Assembly: GCA_949126835.1 (NCBI GenBank)
Contig: OX421495.1
Location: 6,650,011 to 6,714,010, forward strand
From: Anisus vortex
Lineage: Eukaryota; Mollusca; Gastropoda; Planorbidae
DNA: 64,000 bases
Direction: 5' to 3'
Shown: one piece after another, positions 10,936 through 22,258 of the stretch
Position numbering within the stretch: the first letter of the stretch is position 1
Layout: every line of letters begins with the position of its first letter
The notes under the pieces: generated by a model
What the model was told of the DNA's origin: nothing
Seen by the model: the letters and a program-made list of their open reading frames with translations, nothing else
Databases searched by the model: none
Made by a program: the position numbers and the translations under genes

Positions 10936-12043
10936 AGTAGAGAACGAGTTAAGTAGTATTTGGGACATCATCCTTACCCGGGAATAAATACTAGTCTATA
11001 TCATGATTCTAATAAGTGTTCCTGTGAACTAAATCAAAGATTCAATGATCTAACTTACATTTGACAAGCTGGCATAAACATATTATTGATTTCTCTAAAT
11101 CTATAAAAAAAAAAATGAAATATATGTTATAGAAAGTTATATATAGATTTCTATATATAGTTCACATAATGTTTATAAATCAGACAACAGATTATATTTA
11201 ATAACTGTAATCGTTGGCGTGTTACGTTTTGCTAAAAATAGCCCCGAAATTTCATATTTATTTTTAGCCCTTATCAATTTTGTGTTATACATTTCTTCCC
11301 TCGAGTGCAGGCTCGGGCAATTCGTCAAGAACACAGCACGCCCTTATTAGAGAAAACAGTCGGACCCTTAGCTAAAAGTCTAGATTGCCAAGTAGGGCAT
11401 TTGAAAAAGAAAAAAATAAGCATTTGGGCTACATCTACATCAAATAATCTGATAACGTGTTGTTGTTTTTTCAACTCGTCATTTATAATGGATTTCGCTA
11501 TAGCGATAATCCATCAAGTCAGCCGTGAAGGCAGTGCATTTTCTTACATGTCTAAAGTATTATAAATGTGTGGGGCTTCCATTCGTGTATTATATTGTTT
11601 TAAAGAGATGAAGCTAACGGCTATGTAATATGCAGATACACACACACAAAAAAAGAATATTGTAATATAGCAATGTGTTGTTGAACTACGGAAACTATGA
11701 GTCTAGCGACAGAGCGTCGGTTTACATTCTAATAGTCCCTGGTTTGAATACACATGTTTATGCACATGGGCCTCAAAGCTGGCGAAGTGTGTAAAGCACC
11801 GATATGTTCCCATTGAGAGTACACAGGTGGGCTAACGCATAGGGGGCAGCCCGTGTGGCGCATCCGAGATTCCATTTCACAGTTTAGCGTCACCGAGACT
11901 CGGTGGGGAGGAAGAAATGTGCGCAACGGCATGTCTCGCTAATTCCTAATTCCGGTGCCTGGATGTCCAGGCTTATAGTCTGGAATTTTTTGCTACATGG
12001 CGACAGTGCAGGAATGCAAGCGAGCCGCAGGTGCGGAGAAGTA
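10936..12043. other. No gene seen
   Basis: Unique AT-rich sequence. A weak tRNA-head-like stretch (CCCTGGTTTGAATACAC, about 11737-11753) may be a relic SINE head. Nothing else is supportable. Confidence 0.35.
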
Positions 12044-12051
12044 GTGTAGTG

Positions 12052-12248
12052 CAGGGGTCGGCAAACTATGACACGCGTGCCAGACCTGGCGCGCAGAGCG
12101 ATTTTCAATGGCACCCGGAAGACCTCCAAAAAGGCAATTCAACAAGAAATTTAGTATTTTAGGAGGAGTGGCTTTTAGGGTGTTGGCACGCTGAATGAAT
12201 TAGAAATCCAAATTAGGCACACTAGCATCCAATCGTTTCCGATCCCTG
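12052..12248 (+). mobile_element. MITE of hAT-A family (GGGGTCGGCAA ends), 197 bp
   Basis: The left end CAGGGGTCGGCAAACTATGA continues with the GCACGCGTGCCAGAC block of the family. The right end CGATCCCTG is the inverse terminus. Flanking 8-mers GTGTAGTG (12044-12051) and ATGTAATG (12249-12256) agree at 6/8, a decayed hAT-type duplication. It abuts hAT-derived sequence on the right. Confidence 0.75.
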
Positions 12249-12283
12249 ATGTAATGTATGTGACCGTTCTCCACAAATGAGGA

Positions 12284-12410
12284 GAACTGGTTGTTGAAGC
12301 TGATGTTTCTGAACTGGTTGTTGAAGCTGATGTTTATGAACTGGTTGTTGAAGCTGATGTTTCTGAACTGGTTGTTGAAGCTGATGTTTCTGAACTGGCT
12401 GTTGACGCCG
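12284..12410 (-). repeat. 27-bp tandem repeat, about 4 copies, within hAT-related sequence
   Basis: GAACTGGTTGTTGAAGCTGA plus TGTTTCT repeats about four times. The single corresponding stretch at about 29125-29150 (TGTTGAAGCCGATGTTTCTG) is not repeated, so the expansion is specific to this copy. Period 27 keeps minus-strand frames open (NISFNNQFR blocks), which is an artefact. Confidence 0.8.
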
Positions 12411-13740
12411 ATGCATCTGAATGAATTACAGACACATTTCAATGGTTGAGCTTGCATTTACAACAACAGGGCCAAGTAGCACTTGAACTGTGTGGCGACT
12501 GGAATGGATTTACGTTGAAACTGGACAAACCTTACCGTGAAATCAATTTCAAAACTTTGAAGTACTTTCCTAATATTAGTTATATTCAGATCTATATACA
12601 ATAAAAGATAGTTTAGCTTTAGTCAGTAGTACACTAAAGCACTGAAAGAGGAGTTTTCTAACTAAAGTCAGGTCTTCAACAAATTTAGGGACAGATGGTT
12701 TCATACCTCATCAAGCCTGACTTCCTTAATCTTACTACAATCATATAAGATCGTTATCTTTTTTTGTATTAGTGGATGGATATTGACGATTTTAAAATAC
12801 AGCAAGTTCAATTTAAAAAGTCCATATTATACTGGGCATCAAAATGTGCCGATTTGTGAAAAATCGTGGAAGGAAGATGATTAGATACGTCATCTGTTAT
12901 TTTCAACTGCTGGGCATTAATTTGCTGTACTTTCAGCTTTTGATTCAACTTACACTTGTGAACAGATTTTTATCTCAGGTGAAAGAAGTTTTAAGCCTAC
13001 GAAGAGGTCGCTTACAACTAACCGCTCCGAAGTGACTAACTCTGTGCCCTGACATTGAACAATTAGCGATGAACTTTCAAGGACAAGGCGCACATTAATT
13101 GATACAAACTTAATACATTCAAACGAGTTTTTTTGTGCACAATGTCTTTGAATTATGTAATGAATATAATTAATTCTAGAACACATTTTTTTAAATTATT
13201 TTTTTCTTTAAATATATAAGGCTTAAATATTAGCATTAGATCTATATTTTGTAGTGTAAATGTTGTACGGATTAAACACTGCAGGAAAAGTATATTTACT
13301 GCTGTTTAACGTAAAATAATTGTATACCTCTAATTACAGATTTAAATGAATACAATAATACTGTACTGGATTTGTATGACGCAATAATTATTACAAAAAT
13401 GTTAATAGTAATATTACAAAATGTAACTTGCTTAACTTCATTAGAATCAAATCGGGACAATTTAATAAGATTTAAAGGGAAGTAACTAACTCGTAATCTT
13501 TGCGTTAATATTTCTAAGTTTCTTATTTCCCCTTTATTAAATAATAAATAGTTTACAATAACTCATAACTTTAAAATGGTCAAACTTTTATTAGATAGTG
13601 GAAAATTATATTGATATTATTTAACTAGACAATGTATATGTACATTTTAAAATCTTACAGTAACTATCCAATTTTTATGACCATTACGCATCAAGTCGTT
13701 TCAAATTGTATTGGGGTGTTATTGTTTAGCTAATAAGTCT
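12411..13740 (+). pseudogene. Decayed hAT transposase and downstream element sequence
   Basis: On the plus strand near 12920-12975 the frame reads AFDSTYTCEQIF, matching the conserved STYLCEQ-type motif in the C-terminal dimerisation domain of hAT transposases of the ZBED/GTF2IRD2-like group. Upstream, near 12640, ALKEEFSN resembles the family's helical segment. Stops and frameshifts interrupt the frame throughout, so the gene is dead. About 13370-13690 is AT-rich sequence shared with 30035-30350 and 37055-37345. A paralogous copy of the coding part lies at 29100-29790. A right terminus was not located. Confidence 0.7.
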
Positions 13741-13840
13741 TAATTAGGTGTGACACTTTGCACTGGGATGATCGTGAACTTCTGGTGAAATTTACCGCCA
13801 TTTTCGTTAACAAAAGCCATGCTTTTGGTGCTGTTTGACA

Positions 13841-13930
13841 CAGGGCTGCGGAGTCGGTCGATAAATGTTCCGACTCCGACTCCTCATTTTTTTTTACTTT
13901 CGACTCCCCGACTCCGACTCTTCTGTATTA
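13841..13930 (+). mobile_element. Left end of another hAT-like element
   Basis: Starts CAGGGCTGCGGAGTCGG and continues with repeated CCGACTCCGACTC motifs, a terminus seen in hAT elements of many animals. No matching inverted right end was found downstream, so it is a solo or truncated end. Confidence 0.5.
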
Positions 13931-15371
13931 ATATGCGAATGTATTTTGTACATTCCTTGAAGGAAAGAAAGGCAACATACATCAAGACTTTTTTTGTGTG
14001 TCGACCCGCCATAGTATGACAATAGGGATAGGATACTGACTTTTAATATTGAAGGCATAATCCTCACAATTTTATTTATAGCCTTTGTTTAATTGTAGTC
14101 TCGGCATGAACTTGCTGTTGAAAATGCAATGAATTTCTCATCCGTGAATATTGAGTCAGCAACAAGGCGTAAATTATCTCTGCTTTCAATCGTAATTGGT
14201 TACCATTGTAAACAAAACAAAATAAAACCGGAAGTTAAACAATTCACTTGAAACATGGCGAAAAGATAATTATACGTTTTTTTACGGGAATATAGCGGAA
14301 ATGCATTTTAATCCAAATTAATTACGAAATTAAGAATTAAATTTTACTTTAAAAAAATAAATAAATAAACAGGAAAAATATTCTTTACAATAAAACACTA
14401 TGAAAGTAAAAGTAAAAGGAATTATTACATTTTTTATGAAAACGGAGATAATATATAGTCTAAGATTAATAAGAAAATGAGTAAAAAAAAATGAAACCAT
14501 AAGAAAAAAAAAAGCATAGGTTGTGAGAGAAAATTGAATATAAAATATAATATTTCTTTATAATGTTAATAGGGATCACTATCATCAGTGCACTCTGAGT
14601 AAATTACTAGAGGCAAAGGTCTAAACGTATGGTAGAATGAAAGTATTATCAGAAAGAAGAAATGTTTAAAGATAGTTATAGCTCAATGTCAGAACATTGA
14701 AAATAATTATATTTACAGGGGAAACAACTCAGATAAAACCAAAAAGTTGCTTAAGGTAAGGGAAGTAACAAATTATATTTTAAAAACTCAACAGTAGCCA
14801 AAATAATGTTACAACCAAGGGAAGTACAAAAAATAAAGATAGTTAAAATGTGGCAAACTATATTAATATACAAAAGATACAAAAAAAAATAATAAAAAAA
14901 CTAAATATATATAAAAATATTTTTTTTAAATTGTCACCAATAGAAACAAAATTTAAAAAATAATAAAAAATTAAGAAGAGTTATAAAACAAAAAAATTAA
15001 TTTATAAAACAAAGACTATTTTTATAAATAGCTTGAAATACAAAACTAAAAGAAATAAGCTTAATTTCAAAAATTTATATTTTTTATATTTGCTAATACA
15101 CATAAATTATGCTAAAATTATATTATTTGATAATATTCACCAACAATAAACAAACAATACACCACTTACAATTTAATACTACAATTTTACACACAGTATA
15201 ACTTTTTTTTAAAACAAACAGTTGTATAACAGACAACTTCCCGGATAACTCTTTAATATGAATAGGACATAAAACTGACTTTAACTACTACTACGAATGA
15301 CTTACGAAATCTTTGATTATAATCCTTGTCGTATTCCAGATTTAATAAACGGTAAATGACTCGAGTAAAAG
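13931..15371. other. Very AT-rich region, no gene
   Basis: 14280-15230 is dominated by A-rich tracts with many short poly(A) and AT stretches. No ORF over 60 codons with coding character and no recognised element. Confidence 0.5.
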
Positions 15372-15460
15372 GTTTGGTGAAGCAGATTTTTCAACAGCTT
15401 ACGGTGGGATTGTGTGGTCAGTAAAAGACCAGCGGCTTTTCCCTTTTCCTAATGATGTGG
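15372..15460 (-). mobile_element. SINE1 fragment, decayed
   Basis: GGTGAAGCAGATTTTTCAAC then GGGATTGTGTGGTCAG parallels the minus-strand SINE1 3' half. Much of the body is lost. Confidence 0.5.
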
Positions 15461-15599
15461 GGATCCCACCAGAGATGATGTTGATGATTGAATAATCGAT
15501 GCAAATCGATGATCAAATCATAAGGAAGGGATTTTTATCAAAATATACTTCTATAGATTATTGAGGAAGGCTGGTCTTGTTGTTGTTGGGGGCACGGGT

Positions 15600-15755
15600 G
15601 CCCTGCGTGCCCACCCCAGTCCACTCAGCTCCGATGTTTACTTGATATTAAAATAAGTTTGGGGGAAAGTAAAAAAAACGGCTGGGTATTTTGATGGCCA
15701 CGCAATCCTATTATATGCGATAGTCACGGAAACTTGTGAACGCCCCTTCACAATG
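15600..15755 (+). mobile_element. SINE1 body fragment
   Basis: Contains CCACTCAGCTCCGATG, a GGGGAAAGTAAA block, GATGGCCACGCAATCC and GAAACTTGTGAACGC in SINE1 order on the plus strand. The tRNA head is absent. Confidence 0.65.
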
Positions 15756-16323
15756 CTACCTTATGCAAGAGCTTTCGGGCAAAGGACGTAATTTTCTTCT
15801 ATCTAGAAGTGAAGTCTGAAAACTTGTAAGACAACATTTGTTACATTTGATACTCAAATATAAGCCATATAGATCAACAGATCCGGGTCAACGTTTAAAC
15901 ATTCCGGGACGCAAACCGTTACCGGGCCACGAAAGAATATTTAGCGGGTCGGAAAAAAAAAGATGAAACGTTCTAAATCTAGCATTAACATTTTATTTAG
16001 CTGCAAATGAACATTTCGTGATAGATCAATTAAATTTTAGCAACAACCCCACGAGTAAAGATGTCAGTGGTAAGAAAAATGTGGTTGAAAAGTGAAAAGT
16101 ATTATCTCTTATATGTTACTCATCGGCCAATATATGCGATATAAATGTAAGTGATTCCCGAAAAAAAGTATTAAAAAAAACTAACCCAAAAAAACATTTT
16201 TTTTATATACTCTCTTTCTTTATAAACTATGTTTATATTTAATTTATAATTTGATAGAATGTATTGTTAGTCGCAACAAGTCTGCTGCCCAGGTTTCAGC
16301 TTGATTGGACGACGGGAAGTGGT
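15756..16323. other. No gene seen
   Basis: AT-rich. 15880-15955 (ACCGGGCCACGAAAG, GCGGGTCGG) resembles 34145-34195, suggesting another low-copy dispersed repeat. Confidence 0.35.
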
Positions 16324-16383
16324 AGAAAAATCGATGCAAAGTTTTCCAAGCAAGCAAGCAACCAACCAACCAAGCGTACAGAC

Positions 16384-16558
16384 AGACAGTACGAGTTAAA
16401 AGAAAGGGTGTAATAATAGATGTTCCACAAGTAGATACAACTGCAGACTTGGAAGACCTTGATAAATGAATGAGATCTTATGTTCAGGATGAATATGATG
16501 TATTAAAACAAGTTGATGATAACAACGCATCTCTTCAATCTTCACGTTATCATTGTTG
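16384..16558 (+). pseudogene. Unidentified coding relic with one in-frame stop
   Basis: The plus-strand frame reads VIIDVPQVDTTADLEDLDK, then a TGA, then continues in the same frame as MRSYVQDEYDVLKQVDDNNA and a few more residues to a stop at about 16558. The acidic, well-mixed composition and continuity across the stop look like a protein-coding ancestor, either a pseudogene or a transposon fragment. Alternatively the TGA is the true end of a terminal exon. The minus strand is also open for 62 codons, but its composition is less protein-like. The family is not recognised. Confidence 0.28.
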
Positions 16559-17269
16559 AACCATTGTTTGTAGCCTGTCGTCAATATTTCGGTAGTGTAT
16601 AGGGAATCTAACCAAGGATTAAAACAGGTCGTAATAGTGAATAGCTATGACAACCTATCGTTAGCAAAAAGAAATTTAAAAAAAAAAATACATTACTCAC
16701 GCGCTATCCTTGCCCGCCCCAGCCTTCCATTTAGTGTTCAACCAATCACATTCAAAGTTTCACATTTCATGCCAACTTCAAACCATTTGAAAAACAACAA
16801 AAAAACACAAAACTGAGATCATATAAATTAGATTCATTCCCCTTTGCTCCGACGCTCCCACTTTTTAATCAGCGATTCAATCAGCGACCTGTTTAATTTC
16901 ACGGTTTTGCACCAAATAACTCTCCGGTTCTTGGGTCTTCAGCCCAAGGCCAGCGAATCGAAACCGGCCATTAAAAAAAAAAAGAACTGTGTTTTTAAGT
17001 AGTTTATTCTTCCGTCTTTTGTTTGCTTCATTCTGTTTTCTGCTCTTTGTCTTTCTATTTTTTTTCCTCCTGCCCACTTTAAGTAAATAATCAATACGAA
17101 ATAGTTTTTGATTTATACTTTAAATTTTTTTTTCTGGATATGGATAATCAGTGAGTTGGCATCTTGTGATCACTTACAGCACACACACGGCGTGTCAGTT
17201 TTGTTCGCACGTCTCATCCATTCAAACACCCGGAAATGTTTTTGTACACAAGAGAAATCACGCCATGTT
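16559..17269. other. No gene seen
   Basis: Unique AT-rich sequence with A and T runs. Nothing supportable. Confidence 0.35.
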
Positions 17270-17615
17270 TTTGGTTTCAAAGTGGAGGGAAAGACGAGAC
17301 AAACCCACGCTCGCAAACAATCATACAGAGAAACACAGACACACAGAGAACATGGACACAACGACACAGACAGAAAGAGAGACAGAGAGAGAGAAAAAAA
17401 AGAGAGAGAGAGACCATAGAACACATGCAGACAAACACACACAAACACACAGAGAGATTGAAGACACTCACAGACATACGCAAGATCAAAGACACCAACA
17501 CAGAGACCATGGACATAAGGACACAGAGAGAGACCACCATCGAGACACAAGCAGACACACACACATACCATGGACACAAACGCACACACACCCCGACACT
17601 CACACACACTTATAA
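17270..17615 (+). repeat. CA/GA-rich simple-sequence tract
   Basis: Long impure stretch of ACACAGAGA, GAGACAGAGA and CACACA words. It keeps several frames open on both strands (100-180 codons) with only low-complexity content. These are not genes. Confidence 0.9.
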
Positions 17616-18080
17616 AGAAAAGAAGAAGAGAATACGTCACCAAAAGAAAAACTTGTTGGACAACAGTTAGCAAACCGGGATGATGAATTCTTGTTGCTAT
17701 ATAAAACACATTGGTCCCAGCCCATCTCTCCTATGGTTTTCCGCATAGATTTAGTTTAATAATTTACTTCGTTGACTATATGCCTTTTTTTTTCGAATTT
17801 GACTATTGCCTATGGTATGGATTGGTTTGGAGTAACGTTTCTTATATAAATACTTTATATCAACTTCGCAAATATTTTGTTTCTGTCCGGTTAGCGTCCG
17901 TCAGGACCTTCAGATGGCCCAATCAACCCACTTTCCGTCATGCTTTCTAGCTGATATTTGACTTATAGATGTTTATTTGATGCCAAAACATTCTTTCAAA
18001 TTTTCAGCCACATACCCCACAAAAAAAAAAGTTAATTATTTTTTTTACTACACATTATGGTGCGTATTTTTAAATCATTG
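17616..18080. other. No gene seen
   Basis: Unique AT-rich sequence. Nothing supportable. Confidence 0.35.
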
Positions 18081-18696
18081 AGGCTAAGCCACACTAGAAA
18101 CAAAATCAGTGATTTGCTGCGATTCAATTAAAAAATCACGACGATTCTCCCCGTTTCAAATGTGGCATAGCGCGAAACTTGATTCACCAGAATCAGTTTC
18201 AGTAGTGATTCGCATTGATTTACAGATTTAGAACATGTTGGGAAGCGCAAACTAGATCATGTGATCATTAGCCTAGTTAAAATCAAAACAAAGATGGCAG
18301 CTTCGTCTTCCAGTTTGCTTAAACGAGCATGGTATGCTCCATAGATCGCTCTTCTTTCGTTCCAAGGTTTCACCCACCATTTTCGTTTTCGTTTTATTTT
18401 TGCTTTAAGTAGAACAGACGCAGCGGCACAGACCAAGACTACTTCGTCGTCAGTGCTAGAATTCATGATTCTTGAACATAAAATAGCGCGTCAAGAACAG
18501 TCACTCTCAACACTTTCTTGATTCTTTTGAAAATAAAATTGCGCGTCTTTGTTTTTCTGTGAATCGTGTTTTACGTGTGGCATGGCTGATTGTGAAACAG
18601 CGTATTTCTGATTCGCTCTGAAACATATTCTAGTGATTCGCTGAATCATGATTCCAGTCAAAACGTGATTCTTTGAGTATAGTGTGGCTTAGCCCT
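18081..18696 (-). mobile_element. PIF/Harbinger-type element remnant, about 615 bp
   Basis: Perfect 15-bp terminal inverted repeats GGCTAAGCCACACTA lie at 18082-18096 and, inverted, at 18681-18695. The interior encodes the start of a Harbinger-like transposase on the minus strand (next entry). TAA follows within one base of the right end, which suits the TWA target preference of this superfamily, but the left flank (TTG) does not match, so the duplication is not intact. Most of the transposase and the Myb-like gene are missing. Confidence 0.75.
18257..18466 (-). pseudogene. N-terminal fragment of a PIF/Harbinger transposase (HARBI1/ALP1-like)
   Basis: A 69-codon frame starts MNSSTDDEVVLVCAAA and contains KRKWWVKPWNERRAIYGAYH. 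The pattern basic-W-V-x-P-W-x-x-R-R-x-x-x-GAYH is the characteristic N-terminal region of animal HARBI1/ALP1-like nucleases. The DDE catalytic region is absent and the frame ends at a stop inside the element, so it is a deletion relic inside a non-autonomous copy. The hallmark motif and the flanking inverted repeats support each other. Confidence 0.7.
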
Positions 18697-19884
18697 AACT
18701 GAACGCGACTGAGAGTGGAGAATAGAGCGAAAATCTTCGGAAGGCATAACAGAAATAAATATTTAAAAAAAATTTGAACCAAAAAAGGTTTGTTTGTTAG
18801 GGTTTGTTTAAAAGTAAAAAAAAAAAAAGCTAGACCAGATATGCAAAGGATTTTTATTTTAAATCTTTGTTTTTGTTTTGTTGAAAATGTATTTTTTTTT
18901 TCATTATCTGAAACTTAAACACACACAGACAGACAAACATGTACAAACACACACATACAAACTCATTAATTTTTTTGTTAACCGTAAAACATTGGACGAA
19001 AAACAAAAAAAGTTGAGAAAATAAACAGCACCAACCAAAACAAAAAACTAAAACGAGTTAAATACGAAACTAAATTGATTTTGTTTTTTTTGTTGTCGCC
19101 CCATGCAGAAGCCAATAAAAGTCGTTATTCTCATTTTCTGGTGACAAGCCTTACGACCTGATGAAGAAGACCGGAAGTATAACATGTCAGCCAATTTATT
19201 GCCTCGGGTCGCGCCCCCTGGTGTTGAAATATTGCCGAAAGCTTGGCTAACTTGGGGGGAGGGGCGATTGTCTTTTGATGCAGATCAATGGCCTGAAATT
19301 ACCAGGGTCAGTGATGATGAATGAATGACATTGGGGGAGGGAGTGGGGTGGAGGCGTGGGGGCGGAGGGGGGAGGCTGTGATGACAAAAAGGAGACGGGG
19401 GGTCGGGGGCCCAATCAAGTGAAACCAAAGAAATGGCTTGGTGCTTGGATTGTGCAGGTTACGTTCTATGACGTCAGATGATTACGACGACCAGGGGTGA
19501 AGCCACGAGGGCGGCTGTTGGAAGCTAAGCACCCCCTCTCCCCCCCTTGAAATGTTTGAAAATAACATTTTTCAACATCTTGTTTTAAATATATACTAAA
19601 TTCGCGAAAAATTTGATAAATGTTTGTCGCGCGCATGTTCAGCCAACATGTGTGCATGTGTTCATGTGTACATGTGTGTATATGAGAATATGTATGTGCG
19701 ATATAGTTTTGAGTACACGTTGCTTTCCATTTATAATAGACCTAATGTATCTCCGTGGTATCTTTGAAGGTAGCTTATAATACAATCATCAACCCTAACC
19801 CTTTATTTCTTTCCTATATTAGTGATACATAAATAGAGGCAATAGAAAGTACAAGACTGGACTCAAAGCACAGATAAATGTAGG
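18697..19884. other. No gene seen; G-rich patch
   Basis: T/A-rich sequence to about 19100, then a G-rich stretch at 19320-19415 and a GT-rich stretch at 19648-19690. Nothing coding. Confidence 0.4.
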
Positions 19885-19938
19885 ACGCAATATAATCTTC
19901 TGTATAGAAGCAGCGGTCTGTAACATATAAGATAAGAA
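19885..19938 (+). mobile_element. LINE/SINE2 3' tail
   Basis: Reads GACGCAATATAATCTTCTGT, ATAGAAGCAGCGGTCTGTAA, then CATATAAGATAAGA. This is the shared 3' tail of the LINE and SINE2 families, without upstream element sequence. Confidence 0.65.
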
Positions 19939-20290
19939 TTTCAATGCAAGCTGCACATATCGTACATTGCCTGGGGTGGGAGACGGATTAGAGGCAGGCC
20001 CGGCCCGCGGGTGGTGGTCGAGTAACTTGGCGTTAGCCATTGTATGCCCTGTTTGTGATAACGTCCCAAGGGAGTGTTTTACAAAAAAATTAATTCTTTT
20101 TCACCTGGTTTATATACACAGAACATTCCGTATTAAATATGAGACAATAAGGTCACGTGTCTTTAAATTAACCAATGGGGATCGGAACCCACAGAGACAT
20201 GGTACTTTATATATAGGAAGTTTGGTTTCCCACGACGCAGATGTATATTTAAGGGTCAGTGTTAACATGCGCTCACGAAGACATCTTATA

Positions 20291-20356
20291 TAGATCAGTG
20301 CACACTTAGACTCAGTGAGTTCTATTACATAGTTTAGTGTACACCACTGATCTATA
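20291..20356. repeat. 66-bp imperfect inverted repeat
   Basis: TATAGATCAGTG on the left is matched by CACTGATCTATA on the right with an AT-rich loop. The TAGATCAGTG/TAGGTCAGTG word recurs at about 20704, 20745 and 46664, so it belongs to a small dispersed family. Confidence 0.5.
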
Positions 20357-20960
20357 CAAAGACTGATTAGAGTCGTATTTATAAAAATTTGCTTCTACCT
20401 ATTGATGCTAGCGGAAGCTACAATTTTTCATACATTTCATACCGGTTTCTTATCCATAGTAGCTAATAGCAGGAATAAACCGCCTACAATTAGAACAAAA
20501 CTATAGGGTAAAAAAGTCACATTTACTCGAAATTGTGTGAAAAAAATGTCAGTGTTTAGGAAATATAATTTTATAGATAAGTGGAACTTTATAAAAATGA
20601 CGAGCATTAATTGTATTAAAAAATATTTTGTTTTCGTGTCAATTCCATTCTTTGTTATGATCAGTGGTGTAAATATAATATACGCATTGTGTTATATAAT
20701 ACAGGTCAGTGTACAGATAAAACGCACTGAGTTATATTGTATAGGTCAGTGTTTAAACAATCAAAACCAATTTTTCCATGTTCGTCCAGGGCCCACGGTG
20801 ATTGCGCTTGTTTAATCGTCTTCCACAAGCTAGTGAACGACAACTCAAGTGTTTACAATATTTTCAATATTTACGAGTTGCCTCCCGTGGCCCCGAATGG
20901 AACCACTTTGTGAACAAACTACCCCCTGATTAAAGCTGTATGAATTTTTAATACTCATAT
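20357..20960. other. No gene seen
   Basis: AT-rich with several copies of the TAGGTCAGTGTTTA word of a dispersed family. A 92-codon frame at 20537-20815 has no recognised features and overlaps that repeat. Confidence 0.35.
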
Positions 20961-20967
20961 CGCGCGC

Positions 20968-21011
<44 letters not shown>
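20961..21011 (+). repeat. (CG)n(GT)n microsatellite
   Basis: About five CG dinucleotides followed by about 20 GT dinucleotides. Alternating purine-pyrimidine sequence of this kind can adopt Z-DNA. Confidence 0.97.
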
Positions 21012-21012
<1 letters not shown>

Positions 21013-21804
21013 CTTGTTTGTTGAAGATGTCGTTTGTTGTCTTCTCATCTTTTTCCTCGCTCTCTTCTTTCACCCCCCCCCCCCCACTCGTCCTTCCACA
21101 AGTTCTCATCAACTGAATGGTTCCTACGTTTGTTATTGTAAAGGACCTCGTTTAATATTTACATGTCTCCTTGCTCTCCCCTCTTCTCTGTCTCTCTCTT
21201 TCTCTCTCTCTAAAAGTGTGAAATGTGTCTGAATTGGTGTAAAAAAATGGATGGTGTCAAAAGATGTTTGGGAGTAGGAGGGGGGGGGGCGATAGAGTGG
21301 GGAATGGAGGGGTAGAGAATGTGGCGTGGTGGGGGAGGAAGAGTGTTGATTCAATGTCTGAAAGATCAACATTAAAGCCTGGCTATTGAGCATAACGATA
21401 GAATGAAAGAATGTGTGGAACAAATAACACGCTTTACACTGGCATTATATACACTTACTTATATGCATTTACACTTTACACAGACGAAATTTTGTACACA
21501 GACTCCGTCAAAAAGAAATGGCGTTGTTGAAATATTTTTTTTACAAGTTGTAGCAGTGAAGCAATGTGTGTGTATAATTTTGTGTGAAAGAATATGTGTG
21601 AATGAATTATGTGTGAGTAGCATAGTTTTCTTGGAGCTACAGATGAATTTGTGTGTATAATAATTCAAATATTTGGTGATCGTGAGTGAATTTTGTGATT
21701 TACGAGTGAATCGCATGTCTGAACTTTGCAAAGCGCTATTGAATTCTTTGTAAAGTCACCAAAACAGGTACGCTAGCTCGAAAAAAAAATCTACAAAACA
21801 AAAA
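21012..21804. other. No gene seen; simple-sequence patches
   Basis: Contains a C run near 21073-21085, CT-rich 21175-21212 and a G run near 21281-21290. Otherwise unique. Confidence 0.4.
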
Positions 21805-22258
21805 TGAATAATAAGGCCAGTGGTGACTTATGGCAGTGAGACCTGGACTTTTACAAAAAACGCGGAACATATATTTAATACCTGGAAAAGTAAAGTCATT
21901 TTTTGGAACACACAAAAGATGATAATGGATGGAGGATGCGCATCAGTAGAGAGGTCTATGAATTATATTTAGATCCTACAAAAGTGGCTGTGATAAAGAT
22001 GGGCAGACTACGCCGGACAAGCCAGCTGGGACGAATGCCAAACAGCAGAGGTGTAAAAGTAACAAACGCACGGAACCCCAGAGGAAAATGACCTATAGGC
22101 AGACCCAGACTGAGATGGTTGGACGATGTCGAGATGCATCTGCGACAGATCGGGGTCCAGCCAAGCTTGGAAAAAGAAAACAGCAGATAGGTCTGAATGG
22201 AAGGAGGTGGTGAGGTGGGCCAGAGCCCTCCATGGGCAGTAGCGCCACAGATGATGAT
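21805..22258 (+). pseudogene. 3' end of a non-LTR retrotransposon reverse transcriptase ORF
   Basis: The first frame (from 21811) reads IRPVVTYGSETWTFTKNAEH, the conserved YGSETW stretch at the C-terminal end of LINE reverse transcriptases. After a frameshift, 21903-22091 reads DDNGWRMRISREVYELYLDP and KMGRLRRTSQLGRMP. After a further stop/frameshift it reads GRPRLRWLDDVEMHLRQIGV. These three motifs are in the usual order. The copy ends at ATGATGATTATGA, a microsatellite-like tail. It is 5'-truncated and dead. Confidence 0.85.

Noticed and set aside
17108..17709. Several 100-180-codon frames on both strands
   Set aside because: Low-complexity CA/GA tract. Frames on opposite strands are equally open.
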